DNA of 26,090 nucleotides. Origin: a virus. The notes below the pieces were generated by a model. It searched no databases. It saw only the letters and a program-made list of their open reading frames with translations, and was not told the DNA's origin. The stretch's first letter is position 1, and every line of letters starts with the position of its first letter. The stretch lies in IMG/VR virus record IMGVR_UViG_3300025759_000606, positions 1-26,090 of that record, one strand, 5' to 3'. Both the position numbers and the translations under genes were made by a program. Below are positions 16,923 to 24,323 of the stretch, piece after piece.

Positions 16923-19007
16923 ATGGCACTCGGAGATAAAAGATACACTAGAATCCCACCGGAGAGTACTGGCGACCGTGTGTACATGATACACACTGCC
17001 GAAATTGAGTACAAAACATTCAACTCTGTAGCTGGTGGATCGACCGATCATAATTGGCAAATAGGCCAGATGTATATGATTGCTGGCTTCGGTGGTACTG
17101 GAATGATGCACGTGCATGGCGTTTACGATAAAGGTGATGGCACTGGTATTCTTGCTGTTCACTACAATAAGGCTGCAAAGTATGAAAATCTTGAGCCAAC
17201 CGTTAACGCTAACATCTCTTACAATGGCACTCCAGTTGCTCAAGTAGCCGCATTCTACGATGTCTATATACCAGCACAGAACATTATGGGTTATGACAAT
17301 CCAGAATACGGAATGGATGTTGACATCACAGGTTCAGCGAATATTAGATTCGCAGAAGGTCTTCCTCAGTTAGACGCATGGGGTAAATTACGTACATCAG
17401 GCGCTACTCACATTGGTGATTATGTATTCGGTCAGAAAGAAATTCTCGACAATAACTTCTCTCCCACACAATTGAACGGCGGTTCTGTTACTTATGATAA
17501 CGACAGAAACTCAGTCACAATAAAAGTGCCGGGAGCTACTGATCCTGAACATGTAACGAACGAAGGATTTGCTTCTTGTTCGAGTAATCTATATCACCAC
17601 TATGTTGCTGGTAGTTCACACCTTTACATGGCCACTGCACGACTGAATAACACGGGTGGTCCGTCAGGTTGTGTGAGAAACTGGGGTATGTTTGATGCAA
17701 ACAACGGTTTCATGTTTAGACTTGACCAAAACAATGATCTAAGTGTTGTTATTAGAAGTTCTACTACAGGCAGTAGAGTAGATAATGTAATTGCACGATC
17801 TACTTGGAACGGTGATAAAGTCGATGGATCTGGTGATTCACAGGCAACATTAGACTTATCAAAAGATAACATCTACTGGATTGACGTTCAATGGCATGGT
17901 GCGGGTCGAGTACGATTTGGTACCTACATCAACGGCGCTCGTGTTGTAATGCATTCGTACTATCATGGTAACAACTATGAAGTTTCTATGTCGCAAACTG
18001 CTTCGTTGCCTACATGTTGGAGCATAAAAGCAGTCACAGGCCCAACAGATGATACTGCTATTGAAACATGGTCTGCGTCAGTATGGACTGAGACAACATT
18101 AGATCTTAATGAGAAAGGCACACCAGCAACCTATGCAACGCAACACGCAACTATCACTGCAAATATTTCAGACAATTGGCAATACCTCTTTTCTATTTCT
18201 CCAAAAGTAGAACTACCAAACGGAGAAGTAAACCATACGTTATATATGCCGACATCGGTTACCGCATACGCATTTGATGCTGGATTCGACGGCGGTATTG
18301 CCACAACGGGCAAAGGTCTTAGTTTAGACGCAGTACTCGATCTCAAAGCAGAGATTAACTCTGTCGCCACAGGATTTGATTTTTCAGCGGTTCCTGGCAC
18401 TTCAGTAGAGGTAGACTCTTCGGCTACATCTTACGAAAACGGCAAAGTTCTTCTTCAAGAAATGTTCGCTGGGCGTTACGAAACAGAAACAACCGATACG
18501 TTCAATAACTGGCAATACGGCGCTGTTAAAAACTTTGCAGATGATGGCGGTACAGTAGTTAATAATATTCAAACTGTGACAAATGCTTCTCCTGCTGTGA
18601 TTACAGTTGCATCGGGTGAAAGAGTCGAAGTACGTGACCCGATTGCGGCAGGTGCTGCAGAATTTCCGTTTAACATTGCAGAGTATGCATCAGACGTAGA
18701 CAAAAACCAACAATACGAAGTCTATGACGCACCAGCAGGTTGGGAATCATTTGGTGGTGTTTACTACTATGTGAAGCCAATTGCAGCAAATCAGTTTGAA
18801 GTCTACAATGACTATGACAGAACTACCGATACATTCTCAAATCCAGTTGATACTTCAGGTCTTCCAGCATGGCCGGGCGGTAGCTCATACATCAAAGGAT
18901 TTAGAGGTTCAAGAATTATCTGGTCATTCTATGCTAAGACAAGAACAGCTTTACACAATAACGTTAAACTGATGGTTACTGTAAACTGGAAAGAGATTAT
19001 TCAGTAA
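16923..19007 (+). CDS. virion structural protein of the DAFGRLR-motif type
   Basis: 694 residues, start supported by AGGATC upstream and a late promoter at 16881. Around residues 147-160 the motif LPQLDAWGKLRTSG matches the DAFGRLRVS signature that I recognise from a widespread but poorly characterised phage structural family; there it precedes a beta-sandwich. Here about 250 residues of sandwich-like sequence follow (FRLDQNNDLSVVIRSS, VRFGTYINGARVVMHSYYHG). The C-terminal third has its own beta-rich domain ending with WSFYAKTRTALHNNVKLMVT and VNWKEIIQ. The likely role is a virion surface or tail-associated protein. The next gene's ATG overlaps its stop (TAATG), so the two are co-translated. 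Confidence 0.7.
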   Translation: MALGDKRYTRIPPESTGDRVYMIHTAEIEYKTFNSVAGGSTDHNWQIGQMYMIAGFGGTGMMHVHGVYDKGDGTGILAVHYNKAAKYENLEPTVNANISYNGTPVAQVAAFYDVYIPAQNIMGYDNPEYGMDVDITGSANIRFAEGLPQLDAWGKLRTSGATHIGDYVFGQKEILDNNFSPTQLNGGSVTYDNDRNSVTIKVPGATDPEHVTNEGFASCSSNLYHHYVAGSSHLYMATARLNNTGGPSGCVRNWGMFDANNGFMFRLDQNNDLSVVIRSSTTGSRVDNVIARSTWNGDKVDGSGDSQATLDLSKDNIYWIDVQWHGAGRVRFGTYINGARVVMHSYYHGNNYEVSMSQTASLPTCWSIKAVTGPTDDTAIETWSASVWTETTLDLNEKGTPATYATQHATITANISDNWQYLFSISPKVELPNGEVNHTLYMPTSVTAYAFDAGFDGGIATTGKGLSLDAVLDLKAEINSVATGFDFSAVPGTSVEVDSSATSYENGKVLLQEMFAGRYETETTDTFNNWQYGAVKNFADDGGTVVNNIQTVTNASPAVITVASGERVEVRDPIAAGAAEFPFNIAEYASDVDKNQQYEVYDAPAGWESFGGVYYYVKPIAANQFEVYNDYDRTTDTFSNPVDTSGLPAWPGGSSYIKGFRGSRIIWSFYAKTRTALHNNVKLMVTVNWKEIIQ

Positions 19008-19618
19008 TGCCTTCTATTCACCAGTTTTATGGGACTCGATGGAATTGGCTTCCTGCTGATGAGGGTGGATATCCGAATCAAAAGGTTGCATTCGATGGAC
19101 CAACAAGAACAATATTTGTTAATGAAGGTGTTACAGTACTTGACGTAAAAGAAGATCTATACAGTGCGTGGAAGGAATGGAATGTTGCTGCACAAGAGGC
19201 ACCCCAACCTAGAGTTTGGGCTAAAGCATTTACTGCTGTTGGTGGTGACCCTATTACTGATACTCAAGATTTGGGTACTACATACTTCCTTGAAAACAAA
19301 TGGAGAATACAACCTTTTGCGTCAAAATCATCGTATACATTGACGATTGAAGGAAACCTATATACACGAGAAGCAGGAGAAACACCGTTCTTTTTTGCTG
19401 AAGGTGTGTCGGTGTCATTGGTAAGATCAAACATCGTCGACTTAATTACAATTGAAGCAGCTTCGGTTGCGATCACACCTGATGATGTTGCTGCAATAGC
19501 AAATGCAGCTGCGGATCAGGTTTGGGATGAGTTACTTTCAGAACACAACATAGCAGGTTCTACTGGTAAAAAACTAAAAGATAACTTGAAGAAAACATCT
19601 TACATAGCGAGGATATAA
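19007..19618 (+). CDS. putative minor virion protein
   Basis: 203 residues. The N-terminal ~130 residues are beta-rich (IHQFYGTRWNWLPADEGG, GPTRTIFVNEGVTVLDV, DLYSAWKEWN). The C-terminal part holds a helix (DDVAAIANAAADQVWDELL) followed by EHNIAGSTGKKLKD. This VWDxxLxxHxxxGSxGxxL pattern is found at the ends of many phage tail and fibre proteins. The TAATG overlap with the 694-residue gene suggests the two products are made in step and may interact. The exact role is unknown. Confidence 0.65.
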   Translation: MPSIHQFYGTRWNWLPADEGGYPNQKVAFDGPTRTIFVNEGVTVLDVKEDLYSAWKEWNVAAQEAPQPRVWAKAFTAVGGDPITDTQDLGTTYFLENKWRIQPFASKSSYTLTIEGNLYTREAGETPFFFAEGVSVSLVRSNIVDLITIEAASVAITPDDVAAIANAAADQVWDELLSEHNIAGSTGKKLKDNLKKTSYIARI

Positions 19619-19619
19619 A

Positions 19620-19895
19620 ATGAGTGAAGTAGATACAGAAACATTTGATGAGATAGATTTAGGACCAGATGGTGTTATTGGTGAGGTTACCCCTAATGAT
19701 ATCGATTTAGAAAAAAACAATATTAATGATTTTATAAATGCAATTCAAAACAAAGAGTTTACAAAGGCTAATACACAGTTCGATGATATGGTCAGTGATA
19801 GGTTGCAAGATGCGTTAGACCAAGCTAAATTAAGAATTGCCGGTCAAATTTATAACAATGAACCTGAAGAAAGTGAAGAACCCGTTGAAGATTAA
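19620..19895 (+). CDS. putative prohead core protein, gp67-like
   Basis: 91 residues, very acidic at both ends (MSEVDTETFDEIDLG; EPEESEEPVED), with a central helix: DFINAIQNKEFTKANTQFDD then RLQDALDQAKLRIAGQIY. The pattern of a helix F-x-x-A-x-x-x-x-x-F followed by a D/E-x-A-L-x-x-x-(K/R)-x-x-(I/V)-A helix is shared with small T4-like scaffold components, and the position just upstream of gp21 is where T4 has genes 67 and 68. I infer an internal core protein that co-assembles with gp22 and is digested by gp21. Similarity to gp67 is by pattern and position only. It starts one base after the previous stop. Confidence 0.6.
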   Translation: MSEVDTETFDEIDLGPDGVIGEVTPNDIDLEKNNINDFINAIQNKEFTKANTQFDDMVSDRLQDALDQAKLRIAGQIYNNEPEESEEPVED

Positions 19896-19900
19896 GATTG

Positions 19901-19908
19901 TATAAATA
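19901..19908 (+). promoter_or_regulatory. T4-type late promoter for the head gene cluster
   Basis: Perfect TATAAATA. The predicted transcription start, 5-7 bases downstream, falls at or next to the ATG at 19915. The transcript would carry the genes from 19915 through gp21, gp22 and gp23 to the terminator at 23277. Confidence 0.75.
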
Positions 19909-19914
19909 ATAGTT

Positions 19915-20115
19915 ATGAAATCTTTTAAGAACATACGAGAAAAAAAGATGCCTGATGGAGAACATGTTTTCCAGAAAAAGGTTAACAAACATACTGTTAT
20001 GATTCATAAAGATAAGAAAGGGTTCTCTGTTTACATTGACGGAGATAAATTGGATACCTATCGTAACCAAAAAGAAGCTGAAAAGATGGGTGTTACTTTT
20101 GCTAAGGAAATGTAA
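19915..20115 (+). CDS. small basic protein of unknown function upstream of gp21
   Basis: 66 residues, Lys-rich (KKVNKHTVMIHKDKKGF), with a predicted small beta sheet (VFQKKVNKHTVMI, FSVYIDGDKLDTY) and a C-terminal helix (NQKEAEKMGVTFAKEM). It occupies the place of T4 gene 68 but is less than half its length (141), and I see no sequence reason to equate them. The start is uncertain: ATG 19915 has no ribosome site and lies at the predicted transcript 5' end, while in-frame ATG 19948 has GAGA about 7 bases upstream and would give 55 residues. Its stop abuts the gp21 ATG (TAA|ATG). Confidence 0.7.
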   Translation: MKSFKNIREKKMPDGEHVFQKKVNKHTVMIHKDKKGFSVYIDGDKLDTYRNQKEAEKMGVTFAKEM

Positions 20116-20778
20116 ATGAAATTAATGGCAGAATACATTGATCAGTCAATTGAGACTGTTATCACTGAAGGTAAAGATGGCAAACCTAAATCGTTTGCTA
20201 TCGAAGGTGTATTTGCACAAGCAGAACAAAAGAATAGAAATGGTCGTATTTATCCTCGTCCTATTATGGAAAAGGCTGTAGATAAGTATGTTACCGAACA
20301 AGTGTCACAAAAAAGGTCTGTCGGTGAGTTAAATCATCCTGAAGGACCTACAGTGAATCTTGATAAAGTTTCTCATCTCATTACCGCCCTTGAATGGAAA
20401 GGTAATGATGTTGTTGGAAAGGCACAAATTTTGGATACTCCTATGGGACAGATTGTAAAAGGTCTTCTTGAAGGTGGCGTTCAACTAGGAGTGTCAACTC
20501 GTGGTATGGGTAGTCTTGAGAGTAAAAATGGTGTCAATTATGTACGTGACGATTTTATGTTAAATACAATCGATATCGTACAAGATCCATCCGCGCCGGC
20601 CGCATTTGTCAATGGCATAATGGAAGGCGTAGAGTGGGTATGGAATAATGGCATTATTCAACCTCAAGTAATTGAAGAAATGGAGACAGAAATTAAAGTC
20701 GCTCCGAAAAAGCATCTTTATGAGACGCAGGTTCGTGAGTTTAAAAATTTCCTCTCGTTGCTCAAGTCTAAAAAATAG
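20116..20778 (+). CDS. 21: prohead core protease, gp21-like
   Basis: 220 residues (T4 gp21 is 212). It has the hallmarks of the T4-type prohead protease: IEGVFAQAEQKNRNGRIYPR near the N-terminus, GELNHPEG with candidate catalytic His74, QLGVSTRGMGS with candidate catalytic Ser127, and IDIVQDPSAPAAFV. It is packaged as a zymogen in the prohead, digests the scaffold and core proteins, and trims gp23 (known T4 specificity: after Glu in (L/I)-x-E), making room for DNA. The start abuts the upstream stop with no strong ribosome site, so translation is probably coupled; M4 is a second possible start. All key residues are present. Confidence 0.94.
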   Translation: MKLMAEYIDQSIETVITEGKDGKPKSFAIEGVFAQAEQKNRNGRIYPRPIMEKAVDKYVTEQVSQKRSVGELNHPEGPTVNLDKVSHLITALEWKGNDVVGKAQILDTPMGQIVKGLLEGGVQLGVSTRGMGSLESKNGVNYVRDDFMLNTIDIVQDPSAPAAFVNGIMEGVEWVWNNGIIQPQVIEEMETEIKVAPKKHLYETQVREFKNFLSLLKSKK

Positions 20779-20787
20779 GAGTCATGT

Positions 20788-21828
20788 ATGTCTGATCAAG
20801 ACAATGTTGAACTTCACGACGAGGACAATCAAGTCGAGGAAGCTCACGATATGAAAAACGCCGAAGCACAAAGTGTGGCTTCAGTAGCAGCAACTGCTTC
20901 TACTAAGAAAGCACCCAAGCGCAAAGGTGATAAAGATGGAAAAGATGAACCGGCACCGCAAGGTAATGGATCTAAATCCAAAGCAGCAATGGTTAACGCT
21001 GGTTACAAAGCAATGGCATCAATGAAGAAAGAAGATCTCGAAGCTCTTCTTAATGCATTAGAAGTCGAAGAAATTACAGAAGAAGATGAAGAAGTTTTTG
21101 AAACATCTTATGATTTTTCTGATGACCTTAATGCTTTAGTAGAAAGTGAAGCCACATTATCAGATGAGTTTAAAGTGAAAACTGCTGTAATTTTCGAAAC
21201 TGCTATCAAATCGAAAATCTCAGAAGAGGTACTTCGGTTAGAAGATGAATATGAAACTCGCCTCGAAGAAGAACTTGAATCTACTCGTTCTGATCTCGTG
21301 GAAAAGGTTGATTCATACCTCAACTACGTAGTTGAACAGTGGATGGAAGAAAACAAACTTGCTGTGGAGACTGGTCTTCGCACTGAGATCGCTGAAGGTT
21401 TTATGAACTCGTTGAAAGACCTGTTTGTTGAATCTTACATCGATGTTCCTGAAACTAAGGTTGACCTAGTTGATGAACTTGCAGAAACTGTTAAAGAGCT
21501 TGAAGAAAAACTTAATGCTCAAACTGGTTCTGTAATTGAAATGTCTTCACAATTGGAAGCATATCAACGTGAAATAATCGTTCGCGAAAGTGCTCGTGAT
21601 ATGGCCGAAACTGAAGTTGAAAAATTAAAGTCATTAGTTGAATCATTAGACTTCGAAGATGAAGAATCTTTCGCCAATAAAGTTAAGACTGTTAAAGAGT
21701 CTTATTTTAAGAAAGAAATCACTGAAGAAGTTTCTGAAGAAACAGGTGACGATTGGTCTGATGATACTGTTGAAGTCTCTTCTGCAATGTCACAGTACCT
21801 TTCCGCAATCAAGAAATCAAATAAATAA
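20788..21828 (+). CDS. 22: prohead scaffold/core protein, gp22-like
   Basis: 346 residues (T4 gp22 is 269). The N-terminal 100 residues are low-complexity and charged (KKAPKRKGDKDGKDEPAPQG). The rest is almost entirely acidic helix/coiled coil (EEVLRLEDEYETRLEEELES, DELAETVKELEEKLNAQTGS, QREIIVRESARDMAETEVE). It ends in SAMSQYLSAIKKSNK, close to the usual C-terminal helix of T4-type scaffolds that contacts the capsid. It is the major scaffold around which gp23 assembles, and is degraded by gp21; there are many possible (L/I/V)-x-E sites. AGGAG lies 6 bases before the ATG. The order protease, scaffold, capsid is the T4 order. Confidence 0.92.
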   Translation: MSDQDNVELHDEDNQVEEAHDMKNAEAQSVASVAATASTKKAPKRKGDKDGKDEPAPQGNGSKSKAAMVNAGYKAMASMKKEDLEALLNALEVEEITEEDEEVFETSYDFSDDLNALVESEATLSDEFKVKTAVIFETAIKSKISEEVLRLEDEYETRLEEELESTRSDLVEKVDSYLNYVVEQWMEENKLAVETGLRTEIAEGFMNSLKDLFVESYIDVPETKVDLVDELAETVKELEEKLNAQTGSVIEMSSQLEAYQREIIVRESARDMAETEVEKLKSLVESLDFEDEESFANKVKTVKESYFKKEITEEVSEETGDDWSDDTVEVSSAMSQYLSAIKKSNK

Positions 21829-21839
21829 GGAGTATCTCT

Positions 21840-23246
21840 ATGGAATCGTATGATCGATTAGTAGAAAAATGGTCTCCAGTACTTAACGAAGAGTCTGCTG
21901 GTAAAATTGTTGACTCACATCGTCGTAGTGTAACAGCTGCAGTACTTGAGAACCAAGAAAAAGCCCTCATCGAACAGGGTGTAATTAATGAAGTTGCGGG
22001 TAACGCAGCTGGTGCTGGTTCAGTTGCAACTGGTGGTGCAGCTGATAACTGGAACCCTGTACTCATCGCCCTTGTTCGTCGTGCTATGCCTAATTTGATG
22101 GCATATGACGTATGTGGCGTACAACCTATGACTGGTCCTACTGGTCTTATCTTTGCAATGCGTTCACAATACCAGACTCCAAGTGCTGGTGCTGGTGCAG
22201 CTGGTACAGAAGCATTGTTCAACGAAGCTCAAACTGCTTACTCAGGTGACTCAACTGTAGATGGACACAATGCTCGTGGTCCTTCTGGTTTGGTCGGTGC
22301 TTCTGATCCTGGCCTAGGAGCTGGTGATAAAGCTGATTCATCTATTGTTGACTCAGGCGATCTTTACGTACCTACGGTTGGTGGAGCAATGTCAACGACT
22401 GTTGCTGAAAACTTAGGCACTGGTGCACTTGACGCGGCGGGGGATCCTGGTCGCACTTTCCATGAAATGGGTTTCACCATTGACAAGACTAGCGTTGTTG
22501 CTAAGTCTCGTGCATTGAAAGCAGAGTACACCTTAGAACTTGCTCAAGATCTTAAGGCAATCCACGGTCTTGACGCTGAAACTGAATTGGCAAACATTTT
22601 GTCAACTGAGATTCTTGCTGAAATTAATCGTGAAGTTATCCGAACTATCAACAGCCAAGCGAAGATTGGTTCACGACAGCCTGGTATCCAGACTGCTGGT
22701 ATCTTTGACCTCGCTACTGACGCTGATGGTCGTTGGTCAGTTGAGAAGTTCAAGGGACTTTTGGTTCAATTGGAGCGTGAGTGTAACGTAATCGCTAAAG
22801 AAACTCGTCGTGGTAAGGGTAACTTCATCATCTGTTCTTCAGATGTTGCTACTGCCTTGACTGCAGCTGGTATGCTTGATTACGCACCTGCTCTATCTAC
22901 TTCTTTGAACGTAGATGACACTGGTAACACCTTCGCTGGTGTTCTCAACGGTCGCACTAAAGTTTACATCGACCCATATGCGGTTGCTGACTATGTAACT
23001 GTTGGTTACAAAGGCACCAATCCTTATGACGCTGGTGTATTCTACTGCCCTTACGTACCTCTCCAAATGGTACGTGCTGTTGGCGAGAATGACTTCCAAC
23101 CACGTATCGGGTTCAAGACTCGTTATGGTATGGTATCTAACCCTTACTCTGAAGGTGCTTCTGGCGCTGCTAATGGAGTAGGTTTAGGATCAGCTCGTTC
23201 TAACCAGTACTACAGAATCTTCCGCGTAGACAATATTCTCGCTTAA
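21840..23246 (+). CDS. 23: major capsid protein precursor, gp23-like
   Basis: 468 residues (T4 gp23 is 521). Conserved gp23 features: WSPVLNE near the start, LIALVRRAMPNLMAYDVCGV, QPMTGPTGLIFAMRSQY, and late segments such as DPYAVADYVTVGYKG, FYCPYVPLQMVRAV, FQPRIGFKTRYGMVSNPYS. The N-terminal propeptide probably ends after Glu51 (G-V-I-N-E | V-A-G-N), which fits gp21 specificity and leaves a 417-residue HK97-fold subunit. A strong AAGGAG lies 8 bases before the ATG. Codons here are more enriched in C-ending forms than in neighbouring genes, consistent with very high expression. A UUCG-hairpin terminator follows. No gp24 vertex paralogue is in the window. Confidence 0.97.
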   Translation: MESYDRLVEKWSPVLNEESAGKIVDSHRRSVTAAVLENQEKALIEQGVINEVAGNAAGAGSVATGGAADNWNPVLIALVRRAMPNLMAYDVCGVQPMTGPTGLIFAMRSQYQTPSAGAGAAGTEALFNEAQTAYSGDSTVDGHNARGPSGLVGASDPGLGAGDKADSSIVDSGDLYVPTVGGAMSTTVAENLGTGALDAAGDPGRTFHEMGFTIDKTSVVAKSRALKAEYTLELAQDLKAIHGLDAETELANILSTEILAEINREVIRTINSQAKIGSRQPGIQTAGIFDLATDADGRWSVEKFKGLLVQLERECNVIAKETRRGKGNFIICSSDVATALTAAGMLDYAPALSTSLNVDDTGNTFAGVLNGRTKVYIDPYAVADYVTVGYKGTNPYDAGVFYCPYVPLQMVRAVGENDFQPRIGFKTRYGMVSNPYSEGASGAANGVGLGSARSNQYYRIFRVDNILA

Positions 23247-23276
23247 GATATCTAATAAAAACAATAATATGTTTTA

Positions 23277-23300
23277 GGGCGCTTCGGCGCCCTTTTTTTT
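23277..23300 (+). terminator. rho-independent terminator after gp23
   Basis: A six-base GC stem GGGCGC / GCGCCC with a TTCG tetraloop (23283-23286), an especially stable RNA hairpin, followed by eight T (23293-23300). It should terminate the capsid transcript efficiently and may also protect its 3' end. Confidence 0.93.
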
Positions 23301-23303
23301 ACG

Positions 23304-23311
23304 TATAAATA
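23304..23311 (+). promoter_or_regulatory. T4-type late promoter for gp3-uvsY-uvsW
   Basis: Perfect TATAAATA, starting four bases after the gp23 terminator T-run. The expected leader of about 20 bases includes AAAGG ahead of the ATG at 23339. Confidence 0.8.
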
Positions 23312-23338
23312 ATTTTAGTTATTCACTAAAGGTGTTGT

Positions 23339-23845
23339 ATGCAAGACTATTGTCAAACAAATTTCTTACAACCTACAGGGTTCAAGGTTGTTGTGTCGAA
23401 AAATAGGTTACCATATTTGTCTTTTATGTCTCAGTCTATTACTCACCCAAGTATGGAGTTAGAAGCTACTGAAATTGGAAGACCTAGAATAGGTTCTGTG
23501 CCTTTTATTGGTGATGCAATTCAATTTGGATCTGTAACTTTAGATGTTATCCTTGACGAACAGATGAATGTTTACGGAGAAATATATAATTGGATGGAAC
23601 AGATAGTAGAAACTAAACACAATTTAAATTCTGGAGTTCTCTATAAAAAAAATGATACGTCTTTATCAGATTATTGTGACATTAGAGTACAAATATTAAC
23701 TAGTTCAAATAATTCTAACCGGCAATTCCAGTACGTTAACGCATTCCCTATTAGTTTAGGTGATGTGCAATTAGCATCGACCAACGAAGACACATATATA
23801 ACTGCCCCAATGACATTCAGATTTGATTATTTTGAATTTTTATGA
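23339..23845 (+). CDS. 3: tail completion and sheath stabiliser, gp3-like
   Basis: 168 residues (T4 gp3 is 176). The alignable pattern with T4 gp3 is an N-terminal FKVVVSKNRLPYLSFMSQSI strand pair, then FGSVTLDVILDEQMNVYGEI with YNWMEQI, corresponding to the IVDEELKSWxGMYEWM stretch in T4 gp3, and a C-terminal beta hairpin ending FRFDYFEFL. gp3 forms the hexameric ring that caps the tube and holds the end of the contracted-ready sheath. AAAGG lies 6 bases upstream of the ATG, right after a late promoter. The location after gp23 and before uvsY is like that in cyanophages. Identity rests on remembered pattern similarity, not a search. Confidence 0.8.
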   Translation: MQDYCQTNFLQPTGFKVVVSKNRLPYLSFMSQSITHPSMELEATEIGRPRIGSVPFIGDAIQFGSVTLDVILDEQMNVYGEIYNWMEQIVETKHNLNSGVLYKKNDTSLSDYCDIRVQILTSSNNSNRQFQYVNAFPISLGDVQLASTNEDTYITAPMTFRFDYFEFL

Positions 23846-23879
23846 TATAATTAAATATATTTTACTATGAGATTGCTTA

Positions 23880-24323
23880 ATGAATTTAGAACAAGTGTTA
23901 GAACAATGGTCAAAAGATTGTCGTATTGACTTGTCATCTATCGATGAATCATCTAGAATTACTCCCGAACTACATGCAAAATATCTTGGACTTTTGAGTC
24001 AAGTAAAGTTGCGTCTTAAAGATGCTGAATTTAAACAGAAAGAACTCATGAAAAAAAAGTGGTTATGGTATCAAGGTAAAATGGCACATGAAGAAGTTCT
24101 TGAATTGGGATGGGATCCAGACCCGTTTGACGGACTGAAGATTCTAAAAGGTGAGATGGAACATTATGTTGAAGCAGATCCTGAACTTGTAGCAAGTGAA
24201 GCTAAAATACAATACTTAAAAACTTTCATAGATACTCTAAAAGAGATTGTTGAAAATCTTAAATGGCGTCATCAAACAATCGGTAATATTATAAAATGGA
24301 AACAATTTGAGGCTGGGTTCTAG
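23880..24323 (+). CDS. uvsY: recombination mediator UvsY
   Basis: 147 residues (T4 UvsY is 137), helical and charged. Matching features are an N-terminal (M)xLEQVLEQWSKDCRIDLSSI, the central basic helix QKELMKKKWLWYQGKM, and a C-terminal helix TIGNIIKWKQFEAGF that parallels the IxxMRxFEAGK end of T4 UvsY. The hexamer helps load the UvsX recombinase onto gp32-coated single-stranded DNA in recombination-dependent replication. UvsX and gp32 are not in this window. Only a weak GAG precedes the ATG. The stop is directly followed by the uvsW start codon. In this layout uvsY lies downstream of a late promoter together with gp3 and uvsW, though earlier promoters upstream of the window cannot be excluded. 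Confidence 0.9.
   Translation: MNLEQVLEQWSKDCRIDLSSIDESSRITPELHAKYLGLLSQVKLRLKDAEFKQKELMKKKWLWYQGKMAHEEVLELGWDPDPFDGLKILKGEMEHYVEADPELVASEAKIQYLKTFIDTLKEIVENLKWRHQTIGNIIKWKQFEAGF

Noticed and set aside
21820-21827. AATAAATA overlapping the end of gp22, as a possible gp23 promoter
   Set aside because: Transcription from it would begin after the AAGGAG ribosome site of gp23 (21826-21831), removing it from the message.
21840-23246. gp23 frame as possibly the vertex protein gp24 instead of the major capsid protein
   Set aside because: It follows scaffold gp22 directly, has a very strong ribosome site and terminator, and carries the gp23-type N-terminal and C-terminal motifs.
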